Numbered from the stretch's first letter, positions 53,209 to 62,789 are shown. The stretch: 64,000 nucleotides of DNA from Delftia tsuruhatensis NBRC 16741 (GCF_001571325.1 NZ_BCTO01000021.1:149374-213373), one strand, 5' to 3'. Notes: generated from the letters alone by a model not told the origin. Made by a program: numbers and translations.

Positions 53209-56003
53209 ATTCCGGAAAGGTTCTTGCTTCGCTCAAGCTCCGACAGCAGGCGTTCGATCGCCCGTTCGCCATCGGCGTCGGTCCTAACATTGCCCAGCGA
53301 GCTGCCGTTGATCCGCAGGTCGATGACCCGAGCTGCGGCCCCAACCGTGGACGTGTTGGTGGGAGACTCCAGCGGTGCCCTCTGCGCTTGGGCAACCTTG
53401 TCCCTCGCCTGCTGCAAAACAGCATCGGCGATAGCCCTGTTCACCTCGTTCGGATTCACGCCGCCCTGGATCCCGCCGAAAATGCCGGCGGGTTTGTCGT
53501 ACTGCTGCTCGAACTGGTCCACGACGCGCAATGCGGCCGCGTCATCCAGCCCCTGGCCCTTGGCCATTTCGAGCACGGCCGTGCGTGAAAGAATGGTGAT
53601 GCCCACTCGCTCGCCTGCGGTGTTCAGGCTGTGGCCTTCCTTGTCGATATTCCATTTCTTTCGGTACAGCTCCAGCTCTCGTTCCTTGAGCTCGTTGGCC
53701 TTTTCCTGCGCGGCGATCTCTCGCTCACGCTCGGCATTCAAGCGCTCCAGTGCAGTGCGCTGGTCGTTCACGGCACGGGTTACCTGATCGTTCGAGCCTT
53801 TCGTCTTGTCGGCAGCGTCTTTCAGGTCCCGAGTGCTTTTCCCGGTCTTGTCCACCTCGGACTTGAGGCCTTGCAAGGAGGCTTTGCCCTTGTCCAGGCC
53901 CGTATAGGCTTCATCCACCGCCTTGGCCGCCTGCTGCGCGCTCTGAGCGGACTCGGGAAGCGCCTTCTGGATCTTGTTGATTTCCTCCAGCTTCTCTGCA
54001 GCGGCCTGCAGGTTGCCCGCCTCCATCAGTTGCTGATATTCGGCACGCAACTGGCTGACGCTTTGTGACGCGGTGGCCGTCGCCGTAGCCGTACTCTCCA
54101 GCGCCACCTTGGTTTCCATGCTCTTTCGGCCGGTCTCCTCGATGGAAGCAGCCATCTGCCGGAAGGCGCGCTCCGATTCGCCGCTCGCCGTACTGGCCTC
54201 CTGGGAGCCTTGCACCAGGCCGGTGAATCCATTGCGCGCCGTCTGCGCGGCATCGGCCACCGCCTGCAGGGACTCGGCGGCCTTGTCGCGCATGGCCTGG
54301 GCCGAAGCCCCGAAGCCGCCCGCCATCACCTCGGCGTCTTGCGCGGCCTGCTTGAAGGACTGGGACAACTGGCCAAACGAGACCTTCGCGAGCTGCTCGT
54401 TAAGCCATGCAATCCCACTCGAGACACCGCTCGCGATTTCGGCGAAAACTGCACCCAGGTTATAGATGACGGTCATCACGCCATTGACGCCAGCGCTCAT
54501 CGTGCCCCAGGCAATCTTCAGCACGTTGCCGGTGTTCGTGCCGTACTCCTGCACCCGCGTCAGGGCGTCCTTGGCCTGGTCCGCGAAGGCCTGCAGCTTC
54601 TCGCCCACGGCCTTGAAATCGATCGTGGAAATGAAGCCCTTGGCGAATTCCAGGCCGGAGCGGAAGGCCTCGGCAATCGATTCGCCGAAGCGCCCGATGG
54701 CGCCGTCAGCAACGGCAGTGCGGAAGCCCTCTGCCACCGCATCCACCGCCTCCTTGAGAACAGGCAGCACGGGCGTGCCCAGCGCGGTCTTGACACCCTC
54801 CCAGACATTTCCGAACCCCTTGACCGAGCCATTGAGGTTGTCCGACATGGTTGCTGCCATGTCGGCGGCACTGCCGGAAGCGTTGCCCAGCGTGGTGGAG
54901 AGAGCATTCAGTGAGCCCATGCCCTGGCTGAGCAGCCCGGACAGCACGGGACCGGCCTCCGTCCCCAGTGCCTTGATGGCCTGCGCACCTTCCGGGCCCT
55001 TGACGGCCAGTTGCTGCAATGCCTGCTCGAAATCGTCGGTGACAATGCCGGCCTCGCCCAGCTCCTTGCGGAACGCGCTGGCCGGATCCGCGAACTGGCC
55101 CAGGATGGTGTTGAACGCCGAGCCGGCCTTCCCCGCATCGGTCCCAGCCTGCGAAAACTGGCCGATCATGGCCACCGTGCTTTCCAGGCTCAGTCCCACG
55201 CGTCCGGCAGCAGGGCCCACCGTGCCCAGGGTCTCGGCCAGGCTGCCGATACTGGTGCCGGTGAGCACCGACCCTTTGGCCAGCACATCCGCCACGCGCC
55301 CTGCATCCTCGAATTGCAGGCCCATGCCCGAAACCGCCTTGGTCACGGCTTCGCTGGCGGCGGACAGTTCCATGCCGCCGGCCTGCGCGAGGCTCAGGAC
55401 CGCCGGCAACGTGGCAATGCTCTCCTGGGCCGTCAACCCCGCCTGGGCCAGGCTTTCCAGCGCGCCGGCAGCCTGCACGCCCGAGTACTGCGTGGTGAGT
55501 CCGGCATCCGTGGCCGCCTTGGTCAGCGCGGCCATCTCCTCGGCCGAACTGCCGGTGGCGACCTGGACACGGTCCATCGCTGACTCGAAGGCTGCCGCAC
55601 TGTCGACGGCACCCTGGAACGTCGTCACCGCCGAGGAGCCAAAGCCCTTGAACATCGATGCGCCCACCTCCTGGAGCTTGGAGGTCAGGCCGTCCAATGA
55701 GGCCATTCCCTTGCTCACCAACCCGCTCACTGCCGAGCCGGCTGCCGCTCCCAGCCCGGTGAAGGCCTGCGCGCCCTGGCTGGCCTTGGATGCCAACTCA
55801 TCCAGGACTGCCTGCACGCCGTCAATCACGGTCTGGACGTTGCTGATCCCTTTGGCCGCCTTGTCGAAAGCGGATGTGGCCGCAGCGCCGAAACTCTTGA
55901 GCATCGATGCGCCCACCTCGGCCGCCTTGGCCTGAAGGCTGTCGAATGCCTTCACTGAGGCATCCTTGGCGCTGGTGAGCATGGAAATGATTTTCTCGAC
56001 CAT
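53205..56003 (-). CDS. Tail tape measure protein
   Basis: A 932-residue ruler protein that sets tail length and is ejected with DNA. The N-terminal half has the TP901-type tape measure pattern (TGSSAEEMAALTKAATDAGL, QAAGALESLAQAGLT, SAFNTILGQFADP). Long helical, Ala/Gln-rich coiled coils follow, with hydrophobic segments about halfway. An internal duplication is visible at residues 29-50 and 112-133 (EVGASMLKSFG / EVGASMFKGFG). Only 98 bases separate it from the tail tube gene, so the usual frameshifted assembly chaperone is not present there. Confidence 0.88.
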   Translation of the reverse strand: MVEKIISMLTSAKDASVKAFDSLQAKAAEVGASMLKSFGAAATSAFDKAAKGISNVQTVIDGVQAVLDELASKASQGAQAFTGLGAAAGSAVSGLVSKGMASLDGLTSKLQEVGASMFKGFGSSAVTTFQGAVDSAAAFESAMDRVQVATGSSAEEMAALTKAATDAGLTTQYSGVQAAGALESLAQAGLTAQESIATLPAVLSLAQAGGMELSAASEAVTKAVSGMGLQFEDAGRVADVLAKGSVLTGTSIGSLAETLGTVGPAAGRVGLSLESTVAMIGQFSQAGTDAGKAGSAFNTILGQFADPASAFRKELGEAGIVTDDFEQALQQLAVKGPEGAQAIKALGTEAGPVLSGLLSQGMGSLNALSTTLGNASGSAADMAATMSDNLNGSVKGFGNVWEGVKTALGTPVLPVLKEAVDAVAEGFRTAVADGAIGRFGESIAEAFRSGLEFAKGFISTIDFKAVGEKLQAFADQAKDALTRVQEYGTNTGNVLKIAWGTMSAGVNGVMTVIYNLGAVFAEIASGVSSGIAWLNEQLAKVSFGQLSQSFKQAAQDAEVMAGGFGASAQAMRDKAAESLQAVADAAQTARNGFTGLVQGSQEASTASGESERAFRQMAASIEETGRKSMETKVALESTATATATASQSVSQLRAEYQQLMEAGNLQAAAEKLEEINKIQKALPESAQSAQQAAKAVDEAYTGLDKGKASLQGLKSEVDKTGKSTRDLKDAADKTKGSNDQVTRAVNDQRTALERLNAEREREIAAQEKANELKERELELYRKKWNIDKEGHSLNTAGERVGITILSRTAVLEMAKGQGLDDAAALRVVDQFEQQYDKPAGIFGGIQGGVNPNEVNRAIADAVLQQARDKVAQAQRAPLESPTNTSTVGAAARVIDLRINGSSLGNVRTDADGERAIERLLSELERSKNLSGI

Positions 56004-56101
56004 GATTCAGAGGTTTTTTGTAGGCATTTCTGGTTGGCCCTGCCGCCTGTCCAAGCGGCAGGGCGAACCACCCGGCGCGTGGCCAGGTGGGGAGGCTTAC
56101 A

Positions 56102-56893
56102 TCAAGGGATGGAGACCGGACGGCCGTCGCGGTAGATGGCCTGCGCGTTGGGGCCCTTGAGCACTTCCAGCGAGAACTGCATGCTCACGGGCTTGGTGTC
56201 CTCGGTGATCAGGGGCATCTCGCCCGTGGGCGTGAGCGCCACCAGCGGCATGTACCAGTCGCTGTCCAGGCCGGCAGCGCTGTCGGACACGATGCGGATC
56301 GCACAGGTCATGTCGGACTTGGCGCCCGTCATCACGGACTCGAACTGGCCGGCCACGGGCGTGTAGCCGAAGACCACCTTGCCGGCGGCGATCTGACCGC
56401 CTTCGATGATCTGGACACGGCCGGTCTCCAGGCTCAGGTTGTAGTCGCGGCCCGCGACGTAGCTGGTCTGACCGTCCTCGCTCTTGATGGACACGGTGGA
56501 GACGTTGCGCACGCCCAGCGGATTGGCAGGCGTCGCACCCAGCTGGTACTGGCGGCCGGGGACCACGGAGCGGATCTCGTTGTCCACGGGGGTGGCGTCC
56601 TGTGTCTTCAGCGCATGGGTACCGGACAGCCAGGAGGCCACGTTGCGCGCGCTGATGTTGTCGCAGGTCAGGGCGCCGGTACGGGTGACCTTGATGGGCC
56701 AGCTGCCGTCCTTCTCGGACATGCCCTCTTCGCTGCTGAAGTGCTCGGCCTTTTCTGCCGCGACGGTGAGGGTGAAGCCCGGGCAGTTGCCCATGGGAAT
56801 CTCGCCCGTCAGTTGCTCGTTGGCGTCATAGAGGTCGATGTAGACGCGGCCTCGTGGAATCTGGTAGTCATTTTTCGGGTGTGCAATCGGCAT
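56102..56893 (-). CDS. Major tail tube protein
   Basis: A 263-residue protein, probably the tube subunit. Long beta pattern (RGRVYIDLYDANEQLTGEIP, GFTLTVAAEKAEHFSSEEG) and position immediately before the tape measure gene support this. The AEHFSSEEG stretch is typical of siphovirus tube proteins. Tail tube proteins of this size form stacked hexamers or trimers. Confidence 0.75.
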   Translation of the reverse strand: MPIAHPKNDYQIPRGRVYIDLYDANEQLTGEIPMGNCPGFTLTVAAEKAEHFSSEEGMSEKDGSWPIKVTRTGALTCDNISARNVASWLSGTHALKTQDATPVDNEIRSVVPGRQYQLGATPANPLGVRNVSTVSIKSEDGQTSYVAGRDYNLSLETGRVQIIEGGQIAAGKVVFGYTPVAGQFESVMTGAKSDMTCAIRIVSDSAAGLDSDWYMPLVALTPTGEMPLITEDTKPVSMQFSLEVLKGPNAQAIYRDGRPVSIP

Positions 56894-56920
56894 GTCGCTG
56901 CTCCAATCAAAGGTAAGAAA

Positions 56921-57331
56921 TCACGGCTGGCCGTCGAACAGGGCCGTGGTGGTGAATGCGACCTCGTACCCCACGAGGCCTGGGTCGGGGAAAACCGCCT
57001 CCTGGATGGAGACGAACTGGAAGGGGGTCCAGAAGCGGCCATCGACCGCTCCCGGCGACCAGTTGTGCAGTGCTTCGACCAGGGCTGCGAGTGCCTCGCC
57101 CAGCGTGGCAGCAGCTTGTGCGCCGCGCGGCACCACCAGGGCGGCAACCCAGGTCGGCTGCAACTGTGCCGAGGTCCTCATGGCGGTTGCCGCTGTGGCA
57201 GATGCCATGCGCACCTGCGCAGCAGGCACGGCCGAGCGATCGATGGACTCGCTGGCTCCGCTGACGCGCCAGCCCCTGAAAGCCGGCAGCGACCCGAGCC
57301 GTGCCGTCAAGACGGACTCGATCTGCAGCAT
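56921..57331 (-). CDS. Tail terminator-like protein
   Basis: A 136-residue protein (LQIESVLTARLGSLPAFRGW...) with a conserved minor-tail/terminator pattern and C-terminal EVAFTTTALFDG. It lies just before the tube gene, where the terminator or head-tail joining protein lies in siphoviruses. Its start codon overlaps the stop of a doubtful upstream frame by TGATG. Confidence 0.6.
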   Translation of the reverse strand: MLQIESVLTARLGSLPAFRGWRVSGASESIDRSAVPAAQVRMASATAATAMRTSAQLQPTWVAALVVPRGAQAAATLGEALAALVEALHNWSPGAVDGRFWTPFQFVSIQEAVFPDPGLVGYEVAFTTTALFDGQP

Positions 57332-57543
57332 CAGGCGTGCTCTCTGGTAGCGGCCATCACGCTGGGGACACAGCCGACTGCGGCATCCAGCGAGGCTGAG
57401 CTCAGGCCCGCAGTGTTGAAGGTGTTGTTTCGCGAGCTGGTGAACATGGAAAAAAGACCACCTGTATTCGTTGTTTCCGTTGCGCCCATACAGAGCGTGT
57501 TCAGGCAGTTTCTCTTTCCTCGCGTCTCATTTCCTGCCGACAA
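57331..57543 (-). CDS. Doubtful small phage frame
   Basis: A 70-residue frame ending with a TGATG overlap onto the terminator-like gene, which argues for translational coupling. The start would be TTG with no clear ribosome site, and the sequence (many Asn/Thr, FTSSRNNTFNTAG) resembles no family. It may be the remnant of a longer gene cut at the module junction. Confidence 0.3.
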   Translation of the reverse strand: MSAGNETRGKRNCLNTLCMGATETTNTGGLFSMFTSSRNNTFNTAGLSSASLDAAVGCVPSVMAATREHA

Positions 57544-57609
57544 ATGAGACTGTTTTCAAACACACGCCCGGCGCTGCAACGGTCGCCGTCCGCAGCGGTG
57601 CTGCACGGC

Positions 57610-57996
57610 TCAGCCCTCTACGGAAGGCGATGTCTCCGGACTGGAAATGCCGTTGCGTACCGAACCAGGCCGCTCACCCAGGATGCGGTACAGCTGGGCC
57701 CGCTGGAGTCCATATTTGGTCTGCAACTGCTGGCGGTTGACTCCGTTGAATTCACGGCGGATGGCTTCGTTGCGCTCCTTTTTGCTGGGCGCGGGCACGT
57801 AGATGGCAGCGCCGCGCGCGCCCATGCGCATGCCGCCATAGCGCTTTCTCAACCCGCGCAACATGGCCTGGGCGACGCACAAGGCCTGCGGACCGCTCAG
57901 GCCAAGCTCCTGTTCGGCAATCTCCAGCAGCTCGCACTCCAGCAACTGCGCCGCCGAATCCTCGGGCGGGCTGACGGATTCAATGGATGTCGTCAT
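57610..57996 (-). CDS. Mor-family transcriptional activator
   Basis: A 128-residue regulator of the Mu Mor/C family. The core is RGAAIYVPAPSKKERNEAI, then FNGVNRQQLQTKYGLQRAQ and LYRILGE, which match the beta strand, linker and helix-turn-helix of Mor. Mor proteins activate phage late or middle promoters. Here it lies inside a structural operon, between the 824-residue ejection-like gene and the tail module, so it may drive the second half. ATG 57996 is preferred over a TTG upstream. Confidence 0.85.
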   Translation of the reverse strand: MTTSIESVSPPEDSAAQLLECELLEIAEQELGLSGPQALCVAQAMLRGLRKRYGGMRMGARGAAIYVPAPSKKERNEAIRREFNGVNRQQLQTKYGLQRAQLYRILGERPGSVRNGISSPETSPSVEG

Positions 57997-58041
57997 GGTG
58001 TGCAACGTCCCGGGTCGGCGATTCCTGCCACGGCCCCCGCG

Positions 58042-60516
58042 TCACTGCCTGGAGCCCACATCGCCGGACTCGCCCTTGTCCATGCCGGTGCGGTCCTGCG
58101 CGTCCACCCTCTGCCGCTGCGCATCGGCTTCGGTGCGTGGCACAGCGACGGCAGCGGGCAGGCCGTTGCCAGCAGGCTGCCCGCCCCGCCGCACCCAGTC
58201 GCGGGCAGGCAGGATGAAATCCTCGATGATCCTGGCATCGGACATCGCCATGGGCCTGATGGACGGCAGTTGAGCACGCAGCCGCGAGCGGACCGCCTCG
58301 ACAGCCTTTCGAACGAACCCCGCCTGCGGCGACTGCTCGGCCATGGCCGCCAGCACATCCTGGGCGGCGGCACGCCGACCCTCCCGGCCCTCGGCCAGCC
58401 CGTGCTCCTGGACCTTCTCACGCACATCGCGCGGGCGCGCCGCGACGATCTGGTCGAGCACGGCATCCATCCCTTCGCCAAAGGCACCCTGAAGACCATG
58501 CTGGCCTAGCGCCTGCCGGTATACGACCCGTGCAACCTGGGCCGGCGTATGGCTTGCATTGGCAAGCAGCTGGAGCTGACCATCGGCATAGAAACCGCGC
58601 GGCACCTGCGTGCCGCCATCGGCCCCCGGTTCCCTGCCGGCATCACGCATTGCCTGCGCCAGGCGGGGCTCCTTCAGGTCGAACATGACGCGCACCTGAG
58701 GCCCCTTGGCCCATGAGGCACTGATGGCATCAGCCACCTCTTTCACCTTGCCCGTGGAGGCATCAGGCGCCGGGTTTGGACTCTTGTCTGCATCCTGGCG
58801 CGAAGCTGGCTGTGCCGCAGCAGGCGCTGTATGGGGTGCCGAGGCGCCATCGCCCGCCCCGACCTCCGCTGCAGCTGGCAACGCGGCGGGCAGTTGTCCA
58901 TCCGGATGGGGCCGTTGCGCCGCAGCGGCGGGCGGCCCGGAGGAGTCCTGTGCACCAGAAGCCTCATCCGCAGTAGGCTCCCCACTCCGCCGCACACCCG
59001 GGGCAGGTTGCATGGATGCCTTCTCGCTGCCCGGCACCGGCGCGCTGTCTTCAGCGACAGGGGCGGCGGGCGCATTCTCGTCGCCCGGTGCACGGACCGT
59101 GGCATCCTCCACGGGCGCTGTGCGGTCAGCCGAGGCGTCCTTGCGTGCAGCCTGCACGGCTTTCCAGTCATCCTGAAGCAGTTCCCAGGCAGGTGTTCCC
59201 CTGCGCAGCCTGCCAATGTTCTCGCCGCGCTCGGACACGAACTGCAACCAATTGCGGGCCTGCACCGTAGCTGGATCGAAGGCCGGCGCATCGCCGCTAG
59301 CAAAAGCATCGGCCGGCACTTGCCGGTGCTGCCTGGCGCCTTGCGGCTTAGCCTCGCCACCGGCTCCACGGCCGGATTCCGCAGGCACTGGGCTGACGGC
59401 CTTGTCCGGTCTGGCAAGGCCTGCGGGGGCCTCCAGAGCAGACTGGCCTGCGTCCGCCAGCGCCGGTGGACCGGGCCTTGCAGACTCCGGGCCGGTGACG
59501 GGCAGCGCTGCATCGCCCTCACTGCCCGCCTTGCCTCCCCGGGCATGACCACGCCTGGCGGCGATGGCGGCGACGCCCGCAGGCGGCAGGCCGCTGACAG
59601 CGGCCTCCACCGCCGTGCGTCCGACATTGCGCGACAACGGCCGCCCATCGAAACCGCCAGCCTGGTGGTTTGTCGCGACCTGGGGCAGTACGTCATCCAA
59701 CTGCTTGCCCAGCACCGCCGATGCCATCGCTCCGGTAGCGGCATATCCCCTGCCCGCCAGAGCACGCTCGATGCGGCGCTTGCCAGGCAGCAAGCCGGTC
59801 AAGCTGCCTATGGCAGCTGGCAACACCGACTTGCCGAGGGCGATCCGTACCGCCTCGTCCTCCGGGACGTTCTGCTTGCGCAGCGTGTCGCGGATCTCTT
59901 CGAAGGCTTTTCCACGGGCGCCCCCCGCATTCATAAGTGCCTCTGTAGCACCTGCCATGGTGGTGCCGGCTGTGGCCGCCAAGGCAGTGCTTCCTCCCGC
60001 GGCCAGCGTGGCGATCTGCCCCACCCTAGATGCACCAAGGCCCGGGAGCACACTGGGCAGATTCGTGAAGATGAAGCGCGCGATCAGTGCGGGGTCCGAG
60101 CTGTAGGCCCGCGCTGCCGCGATGGATTGATCGATGATCGAATCCTGGTCCGCCGCGCTGATCAGCTTTTCGGCTTCGGCCAGCTTGCGCTGCATCACGG
60201 GGCTTTGTGCCTTGCGCCAATGCTCGCCATTGCTGCGGAAAAAATCCGCGACACCGGATGAGGGCGAAAAGAGGTTGACAACGCTGCCCAAGGTTGCATT
60301 CACACCTTCAGCGCTTTGCACGCCGGCATCTGCGATCGCCTCACCCCAGCTGCGCTCCTGTGGCTGTGCAGGCGGCTGAGCAGGCACGGGCCGGTAGCGT
60401 GCGCCGGCACCGATGCCGGTCACATCCATCCCGTCCAGCAATTCGAATGCCTCTGGCTCGTAGGCCAGGCCGCCCGGCTGGTCCGGCCTTCCGTGCTTGT
60501 ACTTCTTGCTGCTCAT
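58042..60516 (-). CDS. Candidate ejection protein with degenerate metallopeptidase-like domain
   Basis: An 824-residue protein. Residues about 1-340 have helical segments and Gly/Ala-rich hydrophobic stretches (GQIATLAAGGSTALAATAG, VLPAAIGSLTGLLPG), as in internal virion proteins that line the DNA path. A low-complexity Pro/Ala/Ser linker follows (about 350-590). The C-terminal domain (about 610-780) resembles zincin domains of phage polyvalent proteins, but the HExxGH core reads R667-Q668-A-L-G-Q672-H-G, so all metal and catalytic residues are replaced. AAGGGGAT supports ATG 60516. Function by position: injected virion protein. Confidence 0.6.
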   Translation of the reverse strand: MSSKKYKHGRPDQPGGLAYEPEAFELLDGMDVTGIGAGARYRPVPAQPPAQPQERSWGEAIADAGVQSAEGVNATLGSVVNLFSPSSGVADFFRSNGEHWRKAQSPVMQRKLAEAEKLISAADQDSIIDQSIAAARAYSSDPALIARFIFTNLPSVLPGLGASRVGQIATLAAGGSTALAATAGTTMAGATEALMNAGGARGKAFEEIRDTLRKQNVPEDEAVRIALGKSVLPAAIGSLTGLLPGKRRIERALAGRGYAATGAMASAVLGKQLDDVLPQVATNHQAGGFDGRPLSRNVGRTAVEAAVSGLPPAGVAAIAARRGHARGGKAGSEGDAALPVTGPESARPGPPALADAGQSALEAPAGLARPDKAVSPVPAESGRGAGGEAKPQGARQHRQVPADAFASGDAPAFDPATVQARNWLQFVSERGENIGRLRRGTPAWELLQDDWKAVQAARKDASADRTAPVEDATVRAPGDENAPAAPVAEDSAPVPGSEKASMQPAPGVRRSGEPTADEASGAQDSSGPPAAAAQRPHPDGQLPAALPAAAEVGAGDGASAPHTAPAAAQPASRQDADKSPNPAPDASTGKVKEVADAISASWAKGPQVRVMFDLKEPRLAQAMRDAGREPGADGGTQVPRGFYADGQLQLLANASHTPAQVARVVYRQALGQHGLQGAFGEGMDAVLDQIVAARPRDVREKVQEHGLAEGREGRRAAAQDVLAAMAEQSPQAGFVRKAVEAVRSRLRAQLPSIRPMAMSDARIIEDFILPARDWVRRGGQPAGNGLPAAVAVPRTEADAQRQRVDAQDRTGMDKGESGDVGSRQ

Positions 60517-60666
60517 CTGATCCCCTTGTGGCAAGAAGCACAGACTGGCAGGCTTGGTACGGTGGACCAGGGGTGCTCCGACCGCCACCGGAGTTCGTGC
60601 CACCCGGAACGCCCAGGTCCGCGCAAAGGCTGGCCTACCAGATCTGGCCGCAGAATCAACAGGGAC

Positions 60667-61689
60667 CTACCTGGAGGGTTCCAGCATCGGGCCGCCTGTA
60701 CCGACACTGCGGCCGGGACGTAGGCTGCGCTCAAACTCGCTCTGGGAATACTGGTACAGATTCCTCGGATCATCTATGGACTTGAGCATGCCCAAGGCCT
60801 CTTCGCGGTCCCTCAGGGTGACAGCAGGCAAGGCTCGGCCATCCAGGTCAGCGCGCTTGATATGCAAGGCGCCGCCCTGCCCCGCTTCGATACTGGAAAT
60901 CCTGATGCCGCTGGGAACATAGCCGTTGTAGAGATCGCGCAGCGGTGCATAGTCGCCCTCGGCCATGGCAGCGGCAGCCTTTGCAGCGGCATCCCGGCGC
61001 GACGGGGTATCCCGCTGGATCTTGATGTACGACTGCGCCATCGCATCCCTGGTGACCTGGTCCGCTTCCTTGAAGTATCCAGCCTGTGCCAGCGACGTGA
61101 CACGGCGCTGGCTATGGGCCAAGTGGTCATCCACCGTCGCCTCGCGCGGTTGTCCGCTGTGATCGACCAGCGACGCCTGGAACCTCTGCCGCAGCTCTCC
61201 CTCGATACGGCCCAGACCGTCATCCAGTGGCCCTGGCCCTGCATCCCGTGCCCGGACACTGGCATCACGCTCCACCGGTTGCACTTGCCTGCGCACTGCC
61301 ATGCTGCGTTCCGGGTCGTATCTGGACAGGACCTCGGCCACCGCCGTCGAGCGCAGCTGATCAATGCGTTCCTTGTTGGCTTCGGCGCTGCCATCGAACT
61401 GTTTTCCCATGAAGTTCGTGGTCAGGCCCTGCATGGCCATCGTCTTGGCGTCACCTGCCTCGTTGCTGGCGACGTAGGCATTCTTGGTCTGGTCGAAGTC
61501 GATCTTGTAGCCCTGCGCAGCCAGCCCCTCCAGCTCCTTGCCCTGCTCCTCCGTGTAGGCCTGGGACTCCGTGGGCTTTGCATTCACGGCATTGGCCACC
61601 TCTATATCCCGCCCCACCTTGGCCGTGGTGTCATAGGCCGCATTGAAGTTGTTGAAAAAATCGGCAATAGGAGAACGTCCACGGCGCAT
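60667..61689 (-). CDS. Candidate internal virion protein
   Basis: A 340-residue protein, largely helical and charged (RRGRSPIADFFNNFNAAYDT at the start; Gln- and Arg-rich middle). No family recognised. Its ATG overlaps the preceding S74-protein stop (TAATG). A 150-base gap separates it from the ejection-like gene. Grouped with that gene by position and composition. Confidence 0.55.
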   Translation of the reverse strand: MRRGRSPIADFFNNFNAAYDTTAKVGRDIEVANAVNAKPTESQAYTEEQGKELEGLAAQGYKIDFDQTKNAYVASNEAGDAKTMAMQGLTTNFMGKQFDGSAEANKERIDQLRSTAVAEVLSRYDPERSMAVRRQVQPVERDASVRARDAGPGPLDDGLGRIEGELRQRFQASLVDHSGQPREATVDDHLAHSQRRVTSLAQAGYFKEADQVTRDAMAQSYIKIQRDTPSRRDAAAKAAAAMAEGDYAPLRDLYNGYVPSGIRISSIEAGQGGALHIKRADLDGRALPAVTLRDREEALGMLKSIDDPRNLYQYSQSEFERSLRPGRSVGTGGPMLEPSR

Positions 61690-62789
61690 TACTTGACCTC
61701 TTTGAATTCAATACCGAGCGCGCCGTAGTCCACGCGCATGAAGCCCGACTCGTCCAGCAGAACCGCGTCGGGAAACCGCTTTTGCACCTCATCGGCCATC
61801 ACACCAACGTAGCGCCGGTCAGGTTCAGCCGTATAGGCGAACTCGTAGAGGGGCAGGCCTGTGCTCCCATCGACGCCGATGCGCACCACACTGGTCTTAA
61901 GGCGCCGGTCGGAAGAGAAGATCCCCATCTTTGCCAGCCCTGCAGCCGCGCCACCCAGCCCGCCAAGAAGCCCACCCACGGAGTCGTTCGATTGCATGTT
62001 GGCCTGGTGGTTGGCCTGGGCGCCCCACATGCTGGTGGCGTTGCTTCCCATCTGGCCGGCCATGCCACCAGCCTGCCCGTAGCCCGAGTTCAGCCCCGCC
62101 AATCCGTTGTTCGCCACCATCTGGGCCGCTGTGCCGAAACCCGCGCCCTGCCCTGTGGTCTGCATGCCCATGGCCGGGTAGCCGGCCAATGCGGTTTGTG
62201 CGCGGTCGGTGAGCGCCCTGCCCTCGGCACGCGCCGCCGTGCGGGCCGAGTTCTTGCCGGTGGCCATGGCCAGGGCTTCGCCAGCTGCGAGCGCGTTGGA
62301 GGCGGCTCCATATTTGCCGTCCGCAGGGTTGATGCCCATGCGCGCCATTTCCGCGTTCTGGGTGCGCTTGGAGCTTTCGTAGACCTGGGAAACATCGGCG
62401 GCCGCCTGGCCGGCCAGTTCCTCGCGCTTGGCCTCCGTGTCGAAGGTGCGCGCATCCTCGACCATAGTGTCCTGCAGGCCCGTGAGCTTGTCGCGGCGCC
62501 CCAGCGCATATTCGCGGTCTTCCTGCGACTGCTCCCAGGCCTGCCGCTGGGTGTCCAGCGCGAACTGCGTCTGCTCCTTTTGCAGCGGCGCCATCTCATC
62601 CGACTGGCTCAGGATCTTCTGAATGGCAGCGTCCTGGATGCCCATGGACTTGACCTGTGCTTCGACCAGGCGCGGATCGGGCGCGGGCGCGCTGCTGCCC
62701 TTTCCGCCCTCCAGCGTCATGCGGCCACCAGGTCGTGGGCAGAAGGCCCGTTCGGGCAGAAGATCAAATTCAGTCGTGTGCCAGCGCAT
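61689..62789 (-). CDS. Virion protein with C-terminal S74 self-cleaving chaperone
   Basis: A 366-residue protein. The N-terminal 280 residues are helical and Gly/Ala/Gln-rich, unlike a tail spike. The C-terminal 75 residues are an intramolecular chaperone of peptidase family S74: SSDRRLKTSVVRIG starts at residue 292 and YVGVMADEVQKRFPDAV follows. Such domains help trimerisation and then cut themselves off just before the SDRRLK serine. It overlaps the GNAT gene by 20 bases. ATG 62720 (MTLEGGKGS) is an alternative start. Confidence 0.8.
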   Translation of the reverse strand: MRWHTTEFDLLPERAFCPRPGGRMTLEGGKGSSAPAPDPRLVEAQVKSMGIQDAAIQKILSQSDEMAPLQKEQTQFALDTQRQAWEQSQEDREYALGRRDKLTGLQDTMVEDARTFDTEAKREELAGQAAADVSQVYESSKRTQNAEMARMGINPADGKYGAASNALAAGEALAMATGKNSARTAARAEGRALTDRAQTALAGYPAMGMQTTGQGAGFGTAAQMVANNGLAGLNSGYGQAGGMAGQMGSNATSMWGAQANHQANMQSNDSVGGLLGGLGGAAAGLAKMGIFSSDRRLKTSVVRIGVDGSTGLPLYEFAYTAEPDRRYVGVMADEVQKRFPDAVLLDESGFMRVDYGALGIEFKEVK

